NCBI GenBank assembly: GCA_037126765.1
Contig: JBBCBC010000017.1
Coordinates: forward strand, 22,249,916-22,313,915
Source: Stenogyne calaminthoides
Taxonomy: Eukaryota; Streptophyta; Magnoliopsida; Lamiales; Lamiaceae
DNA: 64,000 bases
Direction of reading: 5' to 3'
Of this stretch, positions 11,200 to 21,661 are shown one piece after another. The notes beneath the pieces are model-generated. The model was not told the origin of the DNA, ran no database searches, and worked only from the letters and a program-made list of their open reading frames with translations. The position numbers were made by a program, and so were the translations under genes. Position 1 is the first letter of the stretch, and every line of letters begins with the position of its first letter.

Positions 11200-11892
11200 T
11201 TTTAAACTTTGATCAAATACTTCAAAATTATATTTAGCTTAAATTAATTATATTATATAATAATAATATTTTTAATATTTCAAATATGTAAAATAAAAAA
11301 TATATATTACTCCCTCCGTCCAGGAATGACTTGAACACTAGAATTGGATCGCGAACCAAGGAAAAAGTGAAAAGTGTGTTTGAGTGTAATAAAGTAGGGG
11401 GTATTGTGGGTAATTCAAGGTGGAGATTAACTTTATCATTAAAGTTAACCCCCACCCTTAACTAGCCGCCCCAATAAAGCAAAGAAAGGACAAGGCATAT
11501 TCATTTAATAATGCAAGTCCCATTAAAGTTACAATAACTGTTCAAACATTACACATTCTTACATTTAAATTCTGTTCCAACATTAAATAATTACACTAAA
11601 CAAAAAATTAAAGTTTTCAGAATTCAAAAGAGGGCAATTGAAAAATTCAAATCTGAAATCTAAAATTTCAGATTTTAAACCCCTCAGAACAGTCTCATCA
11701 TTGGGGTTTTAGGAGTCTAATCCACTTAATGCTCAAAAAAGTTCCCTCCAAATCTTCAAATTCTGCAAGGCAACCAAATTTCAGATTCACTCCATTTTTT
11801 TTCGGTAATAAATACCCTCACTCATCTTCAATTCTGCATTAACTCCTCACCAACAAAGTTCGCCAAAATTATCAGTGCATTAATCACAATTA

Positions 11893-13486
11893 ATGACAAG
11901 GGCTCAACCAAATCTTACCTTAGATGAGAGGAACAAAATTGCCCAGTTCCTCATTGCAAACAGTAGGAATGGTTCTGTTCAAAAGGGAAAGGCCAAGGAG
12001 GCAACACAGACATTTGGTGTGTGCAGAACAATAGTGCACAATATTTGGGTTGCATCAAAGAATCAGATAAGCCAAGGTCTTCCAGTTCAGGTAGCAGACA
12101 AAATGACAGGAATACCAAAAATCAAACATGTACACCTTGATATAGAGAGGATGAAGAGGATTGCATTTTAGAAAAGGGGAACAATAAGAAGACTTGCAAC
12201 TGAGCTAGAAGTGAGCAAGAGTACAGTGGGAAGATGGGTGAAGGAAGGAGCCATTCTACATCATTCAAATGCAATTAAACATGTCATAACTGAAAAGAAC
12301 AAGTTTGACAGGCTTAACTTCAGTTTGAATGCATTAATGCATGATTCTTTGAATGCCAACATGATCAAATTCTCAACCATTCAAAATGTAGTGTACATTG
12401 ATGAAAAGTGGTTTTACATGACAAGAGAAATTGAAAGAAGTTACAAGGCACCAGGAGAAGAAGATCCATATAGGGCATGCAAAAGCAAAAGATTTATCCT
12501 TAAGGTAATGTTCATGTTTGTTGTGTCAAGACCTATCTTTGCTAGTGATGGACAAGTCATATTTGATGGTAAAATAGGTTTATTCCCATTCACAATTAAA
12601 GTACCAGCTGCAAGGAACTAAAAAAACAGAGTAAGGGGTACAATGGTGACCAAGCCTATAGATTCAATCAACAAACAAGTCACTAGGGACTGCATTGTGA
12701 ATCAGGTAACTCAGTTATCACCATTTAATTCACAAAATCTAGATAACTGTCAGAAAAATATCATCATCCAGTTATGTGCATGTATTAAGTCTCCAAAACA
12801 GGAGGTGATTCCTATTGGTGACTTAAATACAAGCATTTAAACATGCATATATTCAATCAATCATGCATCAAGTCTCCAAAACAGGAAGTGATTCCTATTG
12901 GTGACCTAACTACAACATTAAAACATGCATATATTGCAGATTATACCAGCTATCAAGGCAAAATGGCCTATAAATGCAAGCAAAAATATCATCATTCAAT
13001 AAGACAACGCAACACCACACATAAGCAACTCTGATCCAGAATTTAGAGCAGCTGCAAGTTCAGATGGGTTTAACATTATTCTTGTATGCCAACCAGCTAA
13101 TTCACCTGATTGTAAAATTAATTAATGATTTGGGTTTTTTCAATGCAATTCAATCACTACAGGTGGACACATATTCTTACAATGTGGATGAATTGTTAAC
13201 TAATGTGTTGCTTGCATTTAAGAATTTGACAGCCATCACACTTAACAATGTATTTTTAAGCCTACAATGTTGCCTTATTGAGATGATGAAGACTAAGGGG
13301 CATAATAAATTCAAATTGACACATATGGGAAAAGAAAGGCTGATAAGAGAACAACAACTGCCTCTTGTGCTTGAAGTTGAAGAAGGATTGGTGCGAGAGT
13401 GCATACAGTACTTGATTGATCAAGGACAGATTGAAGGACTCACTTATGATATAAGGGGTCTAATGACAGCCCTAGGGTTTGAATGA
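11893..13486 (+). pseudogene. Mariner-like transposase, DD39D type (broken)
   Basis: A single frame runs from ATG 11893. It has an N-terminal helix-turn-helix region including TIRRLATELEVSKSTVGRW, then VVYIDEKWFYM (first catalytic Asp, 12400-12402). After an intron come DNATPHI (second Asp, 13003-13005) and DLGFFNAIQSLQ (third Asp, 13127-13129). The spacing is that of DD39D plant mariners once a 4-base TAAT duplication near 13120 is allowed for. Stops lie at 12169-12171, 12619-12621 and 13000-13002 (CAA to TAA directly before the second Asp). The C-terminus ends TALGFE at 13486. It is inactive as it stands. Confidence 0.9.
12706..12939 (+). other. Intron in the mariner transposase gene
   Basis: The conserved reading frame stops making sense at CAG/GTAAC (12705/12706) and resumes in frame at TTGCAG/ATT (12939/12940) with IIPAIKAKWP. 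The intervening 234 bp begins GT, ends AG and has a pyrimidine/AT-rich character. It contains two copies of a motif CTCCAAAACAGGA(A/G)GTGAT that also recurs downstream of the gene. Confidence 0.7.
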
Positions 13487-14290
13487 GATAGCTATCAAGC
13501 CTCATACTTTTTGCTTTAATCACATATGTAATCAAATGTTATGCTTACAACTTAAACATAGGACTAAGTACGTAGTTTTTGTTAACTTTTTGATGTTGTT
13601 TAAGCTGTAACCAGAACAACATGGGCTACAAAGGCATATTTTGACTGTTTTTTGTTAATGCTAATGTGTATTTTTTTTATCATCACCCTCAGAAAAGTTT
13701 CATCAAAGGGCTCAAGTCTCCTAAACTAAGTAAATTCCTAGTGGTGACTGTTATCACAACATAATTCTCAGAATGTAAGCCCCAACATATTAGAACATCC
13801 AACCATCAACAATAAACCAATTTTCATCACAGGGCATAGGGCAACAGTCTCCGAAACTAAGAATTACTAGTGGTGACTGTAAATTGAACTATTGCATACA
13901 CAAAACAGTCTCATAAACTAGGAATTTCCAATTGATGAGTATAAATTGAACATTCAATCATCAACCATCAACCTATCAACATTTAGAATCACACTTCATG
14001 CAAAAACAGTCTCCTAAACTAGAAACTTCCTAGTGGTGACAATTATTGAACATGAAATCATCAACTATCACAGGGCAAACCAAACAGAAACCAACATAGC
14101 ATCATTCACCCTCAGAATGTGCATCCCCAACACATTACAACATGCCACCATCAACAATCAATCAATTTTCATCACAGGACATTCAAAATCATCAACAATC
14201 AACATTTAGAATCACACTTCATGCAAAAACAGTCTCCTAAACTAGGAACTTCCTAGTGGTGACAATTATTGAACATGAAATCATCAACTA
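13487..14290. repeat. Interspersed short repeat region in the 3' part of the mariner element
   Basis: There is no gene. A motif of about 34 bases, of the form CAGTCTCCTAAACTAGGAA followed by TTCCTAGTGGTGAC, recurs with variation at about 13716, 13848, 13905, 14007 and 14230. Two related copies lie in the transposase intron (12788, 12869). Between the copies are repeated blocks built on CATCAACAATCAA and TTTTCATCACAGG. The half-sites GGAAxTTCC within each copy are nearly palindromic. Confidence 0.7.
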
Positions 14291-14911
14291 TCACAGGGTA
14301 AACCAAACAGAAACCAATAGATCATAGAACGAGTACCACAGAGATGGAATTAAGATGCATAACATTTCATGGGTGCTGCGTTTCATTTCATCAGTTTCAT
14401 GGTGGTAATTCAGATCACAGAAAGGTGGATCACCAACCAATTCAGCCGATTCGTCGAGGGTGTCGGGTAACCTGTAAAAGTTGTATGGAACTAAGTCAGG
14501 GGAATCAACAAAATTGGGCGATTCGTCAAAGGGGGTTTTGGGAACCATTGATTCCAAGCAAAAATCGGGGTAAAAATCAACAAAATCGGGCGATTCGTCA
14601 AAGGGGGTTTCGGGAACCATTGATTCCAAGCACAAATCGGGGCGAAAGTCAACAAAATCGAGCGATTGAGACTTGGAATGCAACTATTCGGCCAAATCTG
14701 AAAGGGGGCTTTTGGGAACCATGGATTTGAAATCAAGCTCGGAATGAAACTCAACAAACTCGGCAATTTTTTTCTTCCGAAGCTTCAAAAATCTCGGATT
14801 TACCTTCCTGAAAAAGGAACTCGGCGAACACTGCATCAAATTGGAGGAATCCGAAGAGGGGCTATCTGGTGCAACCAAATTGCATTCTGAATCAAAATAT
14901 TTAGAACCCAT
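14291..14911 (-). pseudogene. Unknown ORF on the opposite strand of the mariner element, with 24-residue repeats
   Basis: From an ATG at 14911 (MGSKYFDSECNLVAP) one frame runs about 205 codons to 14291, interrupted only by a TAG at 14684-14686. The N-terminus is Ser/Pro/Asp-rich, followed by a short basic stretch (RKVNPRFLKLRKKK). Then come 24-residue units of the pattern FV-F-(S/P)-L-SMVPK(T/S)PxD-SP, three clear and one partial. The C-terminal part is non-repetitive (YNFYRLPDTLDES). Upstream on the minus strand are CT-rich runs and AAACCCTAG, like a plant 5' leader. I recognise no domain. Plant mariner elements normally encode only the transposase, so this could be a captured host gene fragment, a second element gene or chance. 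The overlapping plus-strand frame is taken as its shadow. Confidence 0.4.
14505..14720. repeat. 72-bp tandem repeat (3 units)
   Basis: The block starting TCAACAAAATxGGGCGATTC begins at 14505, 14577 and 14649, a period of 72 bp (24 codons), so the repeat keeps the minus-strand frame. A fourth, diverged unit covers about 14721-14790. Confidence 0.8.
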
Positions 14912-15261
14912 TATCGTGAGAGAGAGAGTGTGGACTAGGGTTTTATCAAGAAAATTCGAGAGAGTGAGGCAGATTGATCGAGGGAGAGTGAGTGTTGGGA
15001 AATTTGTATTTAGTTTTGATGGAAGTTCCAAAACCGGTTGTAATAGGACCCGGTCGGATCATAGTAATCGATGACGAGAATCGATTAAGATGACCAATTT
15101 GAAATGTATAGATAGATGATGTAAAGATAGGTCACATATTGAGGGGGAACTCAATATGTATAGGTCAGGTCAAATTATCAGATGACCAGATAAGGTCAGA
15201 TGATCAGAAGACTAAGACAAGTCAGAAGACAAGAAGAAGTCAGACGATCAGGTGAAGACAG

Positions 15262-15350
15262 AAGACAAGAGACTCAGATAAACCTGAAGACTCAGTTAAA
15301 CCTGAAGACTCAGATAAGCCTGAAGACTCAGAGAAACCTGAAGACTCAAG
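15262..15350 (+). repeat. 18-bp tandem repeat in the Sirevirus-like LTR
   Basis: Units of the type GACTCAGATAAACCTGAA occur four to five times in tandem. The equivalent array is present in the other three LTRs (about 38990-39075, minus strand 41215-41300, minus strand 54935-55020). An array built on a similar GAGTCTTCAG word is in the unrelated-looking LTR at 59745-59840. Confidence 0.8.
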
Positions 15351-15738
15351 AAGAAACCCAAGACTCAAGATGACCAAGACATCAAGCTCGTGAGTAACCT
15401 AAAGATCAGAAGACTACCAGAAGACTAGAAGACCAGAAGACCAGAAGATCTACATCAGCCGAGTCTGCAAATTGTGTTAAGACAATCTGCATCAGAAGAC
15501 TCTATCAGTAGATCGACATTATCCGATCAAAGTCACCACACCAAGGCCAACCAAAATGGTACACCAGACAAGACAAATATTCTACAAAATGAATATCAAT
15601 CGTCAAATAGACAAACACTGAAGTGCCGTACTCGTAAGCCAAAGAGAAAGCGACATGTGCACAAAAAGAGCTGACAATGCGGGATTCGACGCTGCAGACA
15701 CAAACGACGCTAATCATGCCTTCGGCCACGCCGATATT

Positions 15739-17584
15739 TCTTGGGGAATGAGTTGCACAGATCTATTCGGGGTGAATATTTAAATACAAATTTAATTCAT
15801 TAATTATTACTAGCATGAATTAATCCTATATTAATTCAAATAATAATTGCAACAACAAATCATGCATATAAAAAGCCACGTAAAACCTACGCATGCGGAA
15901 TCTACGGGTTTACGTGAACGCCCTCTCCGGGATGGGCAAAGTGACTTGGTTGACGGACTAACCAAAAGGACTTCCCAAGTATTCCCTTAGACCTTGCTCA
16001 ACTATCCGGTGGAAGGACACTTGTCGAACAATTAACAAAAGGAAAAAATAAACTTTGTTGCACCACCTTTGTGGATTTGCTAATTTTTCTTTCCAGCACA
16101 TGGAATTGTACTTGGGAATGAAACAATCATCCTCTATTTATAGGAGAGGAGTGGTCGAAAATTCTTGTAGAAATTCAATGTGGGAAAAGACTTTTCTTGG
16201 TCACCAAGAAATCTTGAATATATCTCCTATATTCTTATTCCCATAATTAAAATATTCCACAAAAATCCCACCTCCTCAATTATGGATAATTTTCGAAAAT
16301 ACTAAGCAAGATTCCAAGATTTGGATCTTCTTGAATTTATGAGATATTCTTGTATTTCAAGAAATACATATCTTCCATAATATCTTTCAAGAAAATCAAG
16401 AAAATCTTTCTTGCCCACTATATTTCCAAAATTTCGAAATTCCTTAATGAATAACCAAGTGGGAGATTTCTTGAATTTAATGAGATAATCTTGTATTCCA
16501 AGAATACATATCTTCATTCCACAACAAAATTCAAAGAAAATCTTTCTCCCTCTTTTATCCATAAATTTCGAAAAAATAGAGGAAAAATAAGCAACAATAT
16601 TTATTTTATTTTAAACACCTTTTTCAGTTATTGGACTATTTGTTGGGCTACTCAGAGGGCCTTTAGGAGAATTAAGATTGGACCTTCTAATGGACCTTGA
16701 ATATCTAATATTGAGCCACAATATAATTCAAGCCCATAAATATTAATTAATCCCACTACATAATTAATATTGCACTATCCATCTGAACCCATATTACAGT
16801 CAATATGGCTCCCGGTCATTATTTCCCGTGTTTAAGATTATCTAGCCCATTAATTAATTCAAGCCACTGAAATAGCTTTCCGTTAATTAATATCTTTTGT
16901 CCTTGGTCAAGGAACGGTTCAACATTATTATCCACACCGGAAACTAATTCCACTTGCAAGATTTGGTATGATAAAGCTTATGAACCTCCCAAGGGGGCAA
17001 ATCAAACAAGCGTACTTGCACACGATTCTTCGTATTAAATCTTAGCAATCACATGTGACTAATAATATTGCCCAAGATAAAAAGTATTGAATCTCTTTGA
17101 TTCGCTACCCATGATAAGTCAAAGCAATAGTTACCAATCCCACGTGATCCTATTTAAGGGACGAAGGTTACGAAACAACGAACCACTGAGGTCTAATTCT
17201 TCCTTGTTCAGTTCTGAAGAATTTATCCTCCTGTAGGTCCTACTCAGTGCATCAGTCATGAACTAGTGTAATCTCTTGGTCAAGACAAACCAATCTGAGC
17301 CTTACACCTCAACCTTTCGCGATGGGTTGTTCATTTCCATCTAGGTCGTGATTGGCGTACTTTTAGTTACAAGGGACTGTTAATTTAATCTTCTGTGATC
17401 TTGTATCACTAAATTAACTACAATGTAACACGTACGAATTATTGAACAATTATGCAGTAAATATATGCAACATTCAATCATATTTAAAGCATCAGTGATA
17501 AGCAATTTATTTCAGTAAATAAGTCTGGAAATTCAGTTTCGATTATACAAAGTAAAAAGCATACTTTTCAGTATAATCCCAACA
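15739..17584 (-). mobile_element. LTR A of the copia array (3' LTR side, outer left)
   Basis: 1846 bp, from TCTTGGGGA (expected TGTTGGGGA, one substitution at the tip) to ATAATCCCAACA. On the minus strand it starts TGTTGGGATTATAC, directly after a polypurine tract (AAGTGGGAGAT, 17585-17595). TATA box on the minus strand at 16135-16142 (TATAAATA). It differs from LTRs B and C at several places near 15900-15975, whereas B and C are almost identical to each other. It is otherwise non-coding. Confidence 0.9.
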
Positions 17585-17595
17585 ATCTCCCACTT
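17585..17595 (-). other. Polypurine tract of array interior A
   Basis: The minus strand reads AAGTGGGAGAT immediately before the LTR start TGTTGGGA, the usual plus-strand priming site of plant copia elements. The identical tract of interior B is at 21607-21617. Confidence 0.8.
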
Positions 17596-17639
17596 ATACT
17601 CAAAGTCTACTTTTAAGTATACTACAACATGTCTCGCGT

Positions 17640-19570
17640 AGTCCGTGACATCTAATGTCACCTACACGAACCTAATCATTTCTCCCACTTATACTCAAAG
17701 CAGATTGGCAACGGTCTTGACACCCATTCCACTCACATGTCTCTCGAATGTATTCAGAGGCAGATGCTTTGTGAATAGATCTGCTAGGCTGTCCTCAGAC
17801 GCAATCTTTGCCACATCTATATCTCATCTCTTAACGATTTCTTGTATAAGATGTCTTTCCTTTAGTGTGCTTGTTTGACTCGTGGACTCTTGGTTCTCTT
17901 GAATTTGCAACTGCCCCTAGCAGATATTGCTAGACAAATTCAGAACACCATCCAAGTCCACTAAGAAGATCTAGAGCCCAATCGGTTCTTTCACTGCTTC
18001 ACAAGCAGCTACTTACCCGACTTCCATGGTTGAGTCAGTGATGCATTTCTGCTTCACACTCGTCCATTTGATGGCTACACTTCCCAAATGGAAACACACT
18101 AACTGAGGCAGATAATTACTGGAATCTAAGTCTGATTGGAAATCCGAGTCCGTGTAGCCGATGGGGATTGGAGTATCTGACTGATAAATCAACATTCTAT
18201 CCCGAGTTCTTTTCAGACACTTCAGAATGTTTTAACTGTCGTCCAATGCGCTTTCCCTTGGTTACTTTGATATCTTGCTACCATGCCTACGGCAAAGCAG
18301 ATATCCGGTCTCGTAAACAGCATCGCATACATATGGTTTCCGACAGCCGAAGCACAAGGAATGCCTTTCATGTCATCTATCTTCTTTTGCGTCGTAGGGG
18401 ACATTTTCTTGGACAGATGGATTCCAAGTCTGAAAGGTACGAATCCTTTCTTGGAATCTTGTATGCTGAAGCGTTTCAAGACAGTGTCTATGTATGAAAA
18501 CTTGCGATAACCCGATCATCATTTTCTTGCGATCTCGAGTGATCTTGATCCCAAGGATGTGTCCGGCTTTCCCTAAGTCGTTCATATCAAACTGTTTTGA
18601 AAGCCATGCCCTTACGTCTGATAACACCTTCACATCATTCCCGATGATCACAATGTCATCTACGTATAGTACTAAGAATATCAATGCAGTTCCGACACGC
18701 TTTTTATACACACAACTTTCAAACTCGTTTTGATCAAACCCATAAGACTTTATTACATGATCAAAACTTTGGTTCCAAGCTCTGGATGCCTGTTTGAGTC
18801 CGTAAATGGACTTCTTGAGCTTACAAACTTGGTGTTCTTGGCCTGTTTCAATGAAACCTTGGGGTTGTTGTATATAGATCTCTTTATCAAGACTTCCGTT
18901 AAGAAAAACTGTCTTGACATCCATTTGCCAGATTTCAAAGTCGAAATGCGCAGCAATCGATAAGAGAATACGGATGAACTTAAGCATGGCTACGGGCGAA
19001 AAAGTTTCCTCATAATCGATCCCTTCTTTCTGAGTATAACCTTTCGCCACTAGTCTTGCTTTAAAGGTTTCAACCTTCCCGTCCGGTCCTCTTTTCCTCT
19101 TATATACCCACTTGCATCTAATGGATTTGACCCCATTAAGTGGATCGACTAGCTCCCACACTCTATCATGAAACATAGAACCCATTTCGTCTTTCATTGC
19201 TGTTTGCCAAGAATCTGCATCCTTATCTTGGAGTGCCTCGTCATATGTCCATGGGTCTGATTCGTCTTGTCTGGGAATCAAGTCCGAGGACTCTCCTATT
19301 CCCATGAATCTCTCGTGCTGTCTAACAACCCTCCCACTACGACGAGGCTCCGGTTGTGAAAGCGTATCGATTGGTATATCATCTAGTACAGTTGGCACTG
19401 AGGTTTGCCCTCTAAGCTCATTTAAGGTAATCACACTTCTGGGTTTTCTTTGGTTCATATAGCCTTCTTCCAAAATCTAAAGTGAGTGCTGATGACTACC
19501 TTTTGATCTTCGAGACTATAGAACATACACCCTTTTGTTCCATCGGGATATCCTATAAACAGCCTTAATT
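17640..19570 (-). pseudogene. Copia pol remnant A: integrase tail, RT and RNase H
   Basis: On the minus strand, an integrase C-terminal stub (LFIGYPDGTKGCMFYS, near 19560) is followed by a linker and a nearly complete RT in one 366-codon frame (18373-19473). That frame includes CKWVYKRKRGPDGKVETFKARLVAKG, FSPVAMLKFIRILL, the catalytic-site segment QMDVKTVFLNG, YGLKQASRAW and YVDDIVIIGND. A frameshift near 18470 moves to IDDMKGIPCASAVGNHMYAMLFTRPDI. Further breaks precede the RNase H stretch with YTDSDFQSDLDSS and DSTMEVG (near 18013-18195), and the pol tail is at about 17645-17880. Gag, protease and most of integrase are deleted between the leader and the stub. Not functional. Confidence 0.9.
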
Positions 19571-19751
19571 CTGATCGAGATCCGAACGAATCAAATTATA
19601 ACCACAATTTATATGCATGCATAAATAAACACATTAAAATCCATGACAATTGGATACCTGCAAAACAGATCTAACAGTTCTACTATCCAATTTCAAATTT
19701 AATGTCCACGAATTAAATTACAATTTAAAAAATTCAGAGCCCGAAACCGTG

Positions 19752-19763
19752 GCTCTGATACCA
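19752..19763 (-). other. Primer binding site of array interior A
   Basis: The minus strand TGGTATCAGAGC matches the initiator Met-tRNA primer site and lies two bases from LTR B. The same site for interior B is at 23779-23790. Confidence 0.85.
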
Positions 19764-19765
19764 CT

Positions 19766-21606
19766 TATTGGGGAATGAGTTGCACAGATCTATTCGGGGT
19801 GAATATTTAAATATAAATTTAATTCATTAATTATTACTAGCATGAATTAATCCTATATTAATTCAAATAATAATTGCAACAACAAATCATGCATATAAAA
19901 AGCCACGTAAAACCTACGCATGTTGAATCTACCGGTTTACATGAACGTACCTCTCGGGATGGCAGTGACTTCGGTCGGACGGACTAACCAAAAGGACTTC
20001 CCAAGTATTCCCTTAGCCCTTGCTCAACTATCCGGTGGAAGGACACTTGTCGAACAATTAACAAAAGGAAAAAATAAACTTTGTTGCACCACCTTTGTGG
20101 ATTTGCTAATTTTTCCAGCACATGGAATTGTACTTGAGAATGAAACAATCATCCCCTATTTATAGGAGAGGAGTGGTCGAAAATTCTTGTAGAAAATCAA
20201 TGTGGGAAAAGACTTTTCTTGGTCACCAAGAAATCTTGAATATATCTCCTATATTCTTTTTCCCATAATTAAAATATTCCACAAAAAACCCACCTCCTCA
20301 ATTATGGATAATTTTTGAAAATACTAAGCAAGATTCCAAGATTTGGATCTTCTTGAATTTATGAGATATTCTTGTATTTCAAGAAATACATATCTTCCAT
20401 AATATCTTTCAAGAAAATCAAGAAAATCTTTCTTGCCCACTATATTTCCCAAATTTCGAAATTCCTTAATGAATAACCAAGTTGGAGATTTCTTGAATTT
20501 AATGAGATAATCTTGTATTCCAAGAATACATATCTTCATTCCACAACAAAATTCAAAGAAAATCTTTCTCCCTCTTTTATCCATAAATTTCGAAAAAATA
20601 GAGGAAAAATAAGCAACAATATTTATTTTATTTTAAACACCTTTTTCAGTTATTGGACTATTTGTTGGGCTACTCAGAGGGCCTTTAGGAGAATTAAGAT
20701 TGGACCTTCTAATGGACCTTGAATATCTAATATTGAGCCACAATATAATTCAAGCCCATAAATATTAATTAATCCCACTACATAATTAATATTGCACTAT
20801 CCATCTTAACCCATATTACAGTCAATATGGCTCCCGGTCATTATTTCCCGTGTTTAAGATTATCTAGCCCATTAATTAATTCAAGCCACTGAAATAGCTT
20901 TCCGTTAATTAATATCTTTTGTCCTTGGTCAAGGAACGGTTCAACATTATTATCCACACCGGAAACTAATTCCACTTGCAAGATTTGGTATGATAAAGCT
21001 TATGAACCTTCCAAGGGGGCAAATCAAACAAGCGTACGTGCACACGATTCTTCGTATTAAATCTTAGCAATCACATGTGACTAATAATATTGCCCAAGAT
21101 AAAAAGTATTGAATCTCTTTGATTCGCTACCCATGATAAGTCAAAGCAATAGTTACCAATCCCACGTTATCCTATTTAAGGGACGAAGGTTAAGAAACAA
21201 CGAACCACTGAGGTCTAATTCTTCCTTGTTCAGTTCTGAAGAATTTATCCTCCTGTAGGTCCTATTCAGTGCATCAGTCATGCACTAGTGTAATCTCTTG
21301 GTCAAGACAAACCAATCTGAGCCTTACACCTCAACCTTTCGCGATGGGTTGTTCATTTCCATCTAGGTCGTGATTGGCGTACTTTTAGTTACAAGGGACT
21401 GTTAATTTAATCTTCTGTGATCTGGTATCACTAAATTAACTACAATGTAACAAGTACGAATTATTGAACAGTTATGCAGTAAATATATGCAACATTCAAT
21501 CATATTTAAAGCATCAGTGATAAACAATTTATTTCAGTAAATAAGTCTGGAAATTCAGTTTCGATTATACAAAGTAAAAAGCATACTTTTCAGTATAATC
21601 CCAACA
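19766..21606 (-). mobile_element. LTR B of the copia array (central, shared)
   Basis: 1841 bp. It serves as 5' LTR of interior A (primer site on its left) and as 3' LTR of interior B (polypurine tract on its right). TATA on the minus strand at 20157-20164. It shares with LTR C, against LTR A, several variants, for example near 19920-19975 and 20260. Confidence 0.9.
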
Positions 21607-21661
21607 ATCTCCCACTTATACTCAAAGTCTACTTTTAAGTATACTACAACATGTCTCGCGT

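Noticed and set aside
14344..14730. Plus-strand ORF with repeats (IRQRGF-EPLIPS)
   Set aside because: It is the opposite-strand shadow of the 72-bp repeat. The minus-strand frame has the better start, leader and length.
16302..16562. Minus-strand ORF of 86 codons repeated at 20324 and 24351
   Set aside because: It lies in LTR sequence and recurs only because the LTR is repeated. It has no domain or promoter relation.
18168..18510. Plus-strand ORFs across the copia RT (and the same at 22190)
   Set aside because: Shadows of the minus-strand RT/RNase H sequence.
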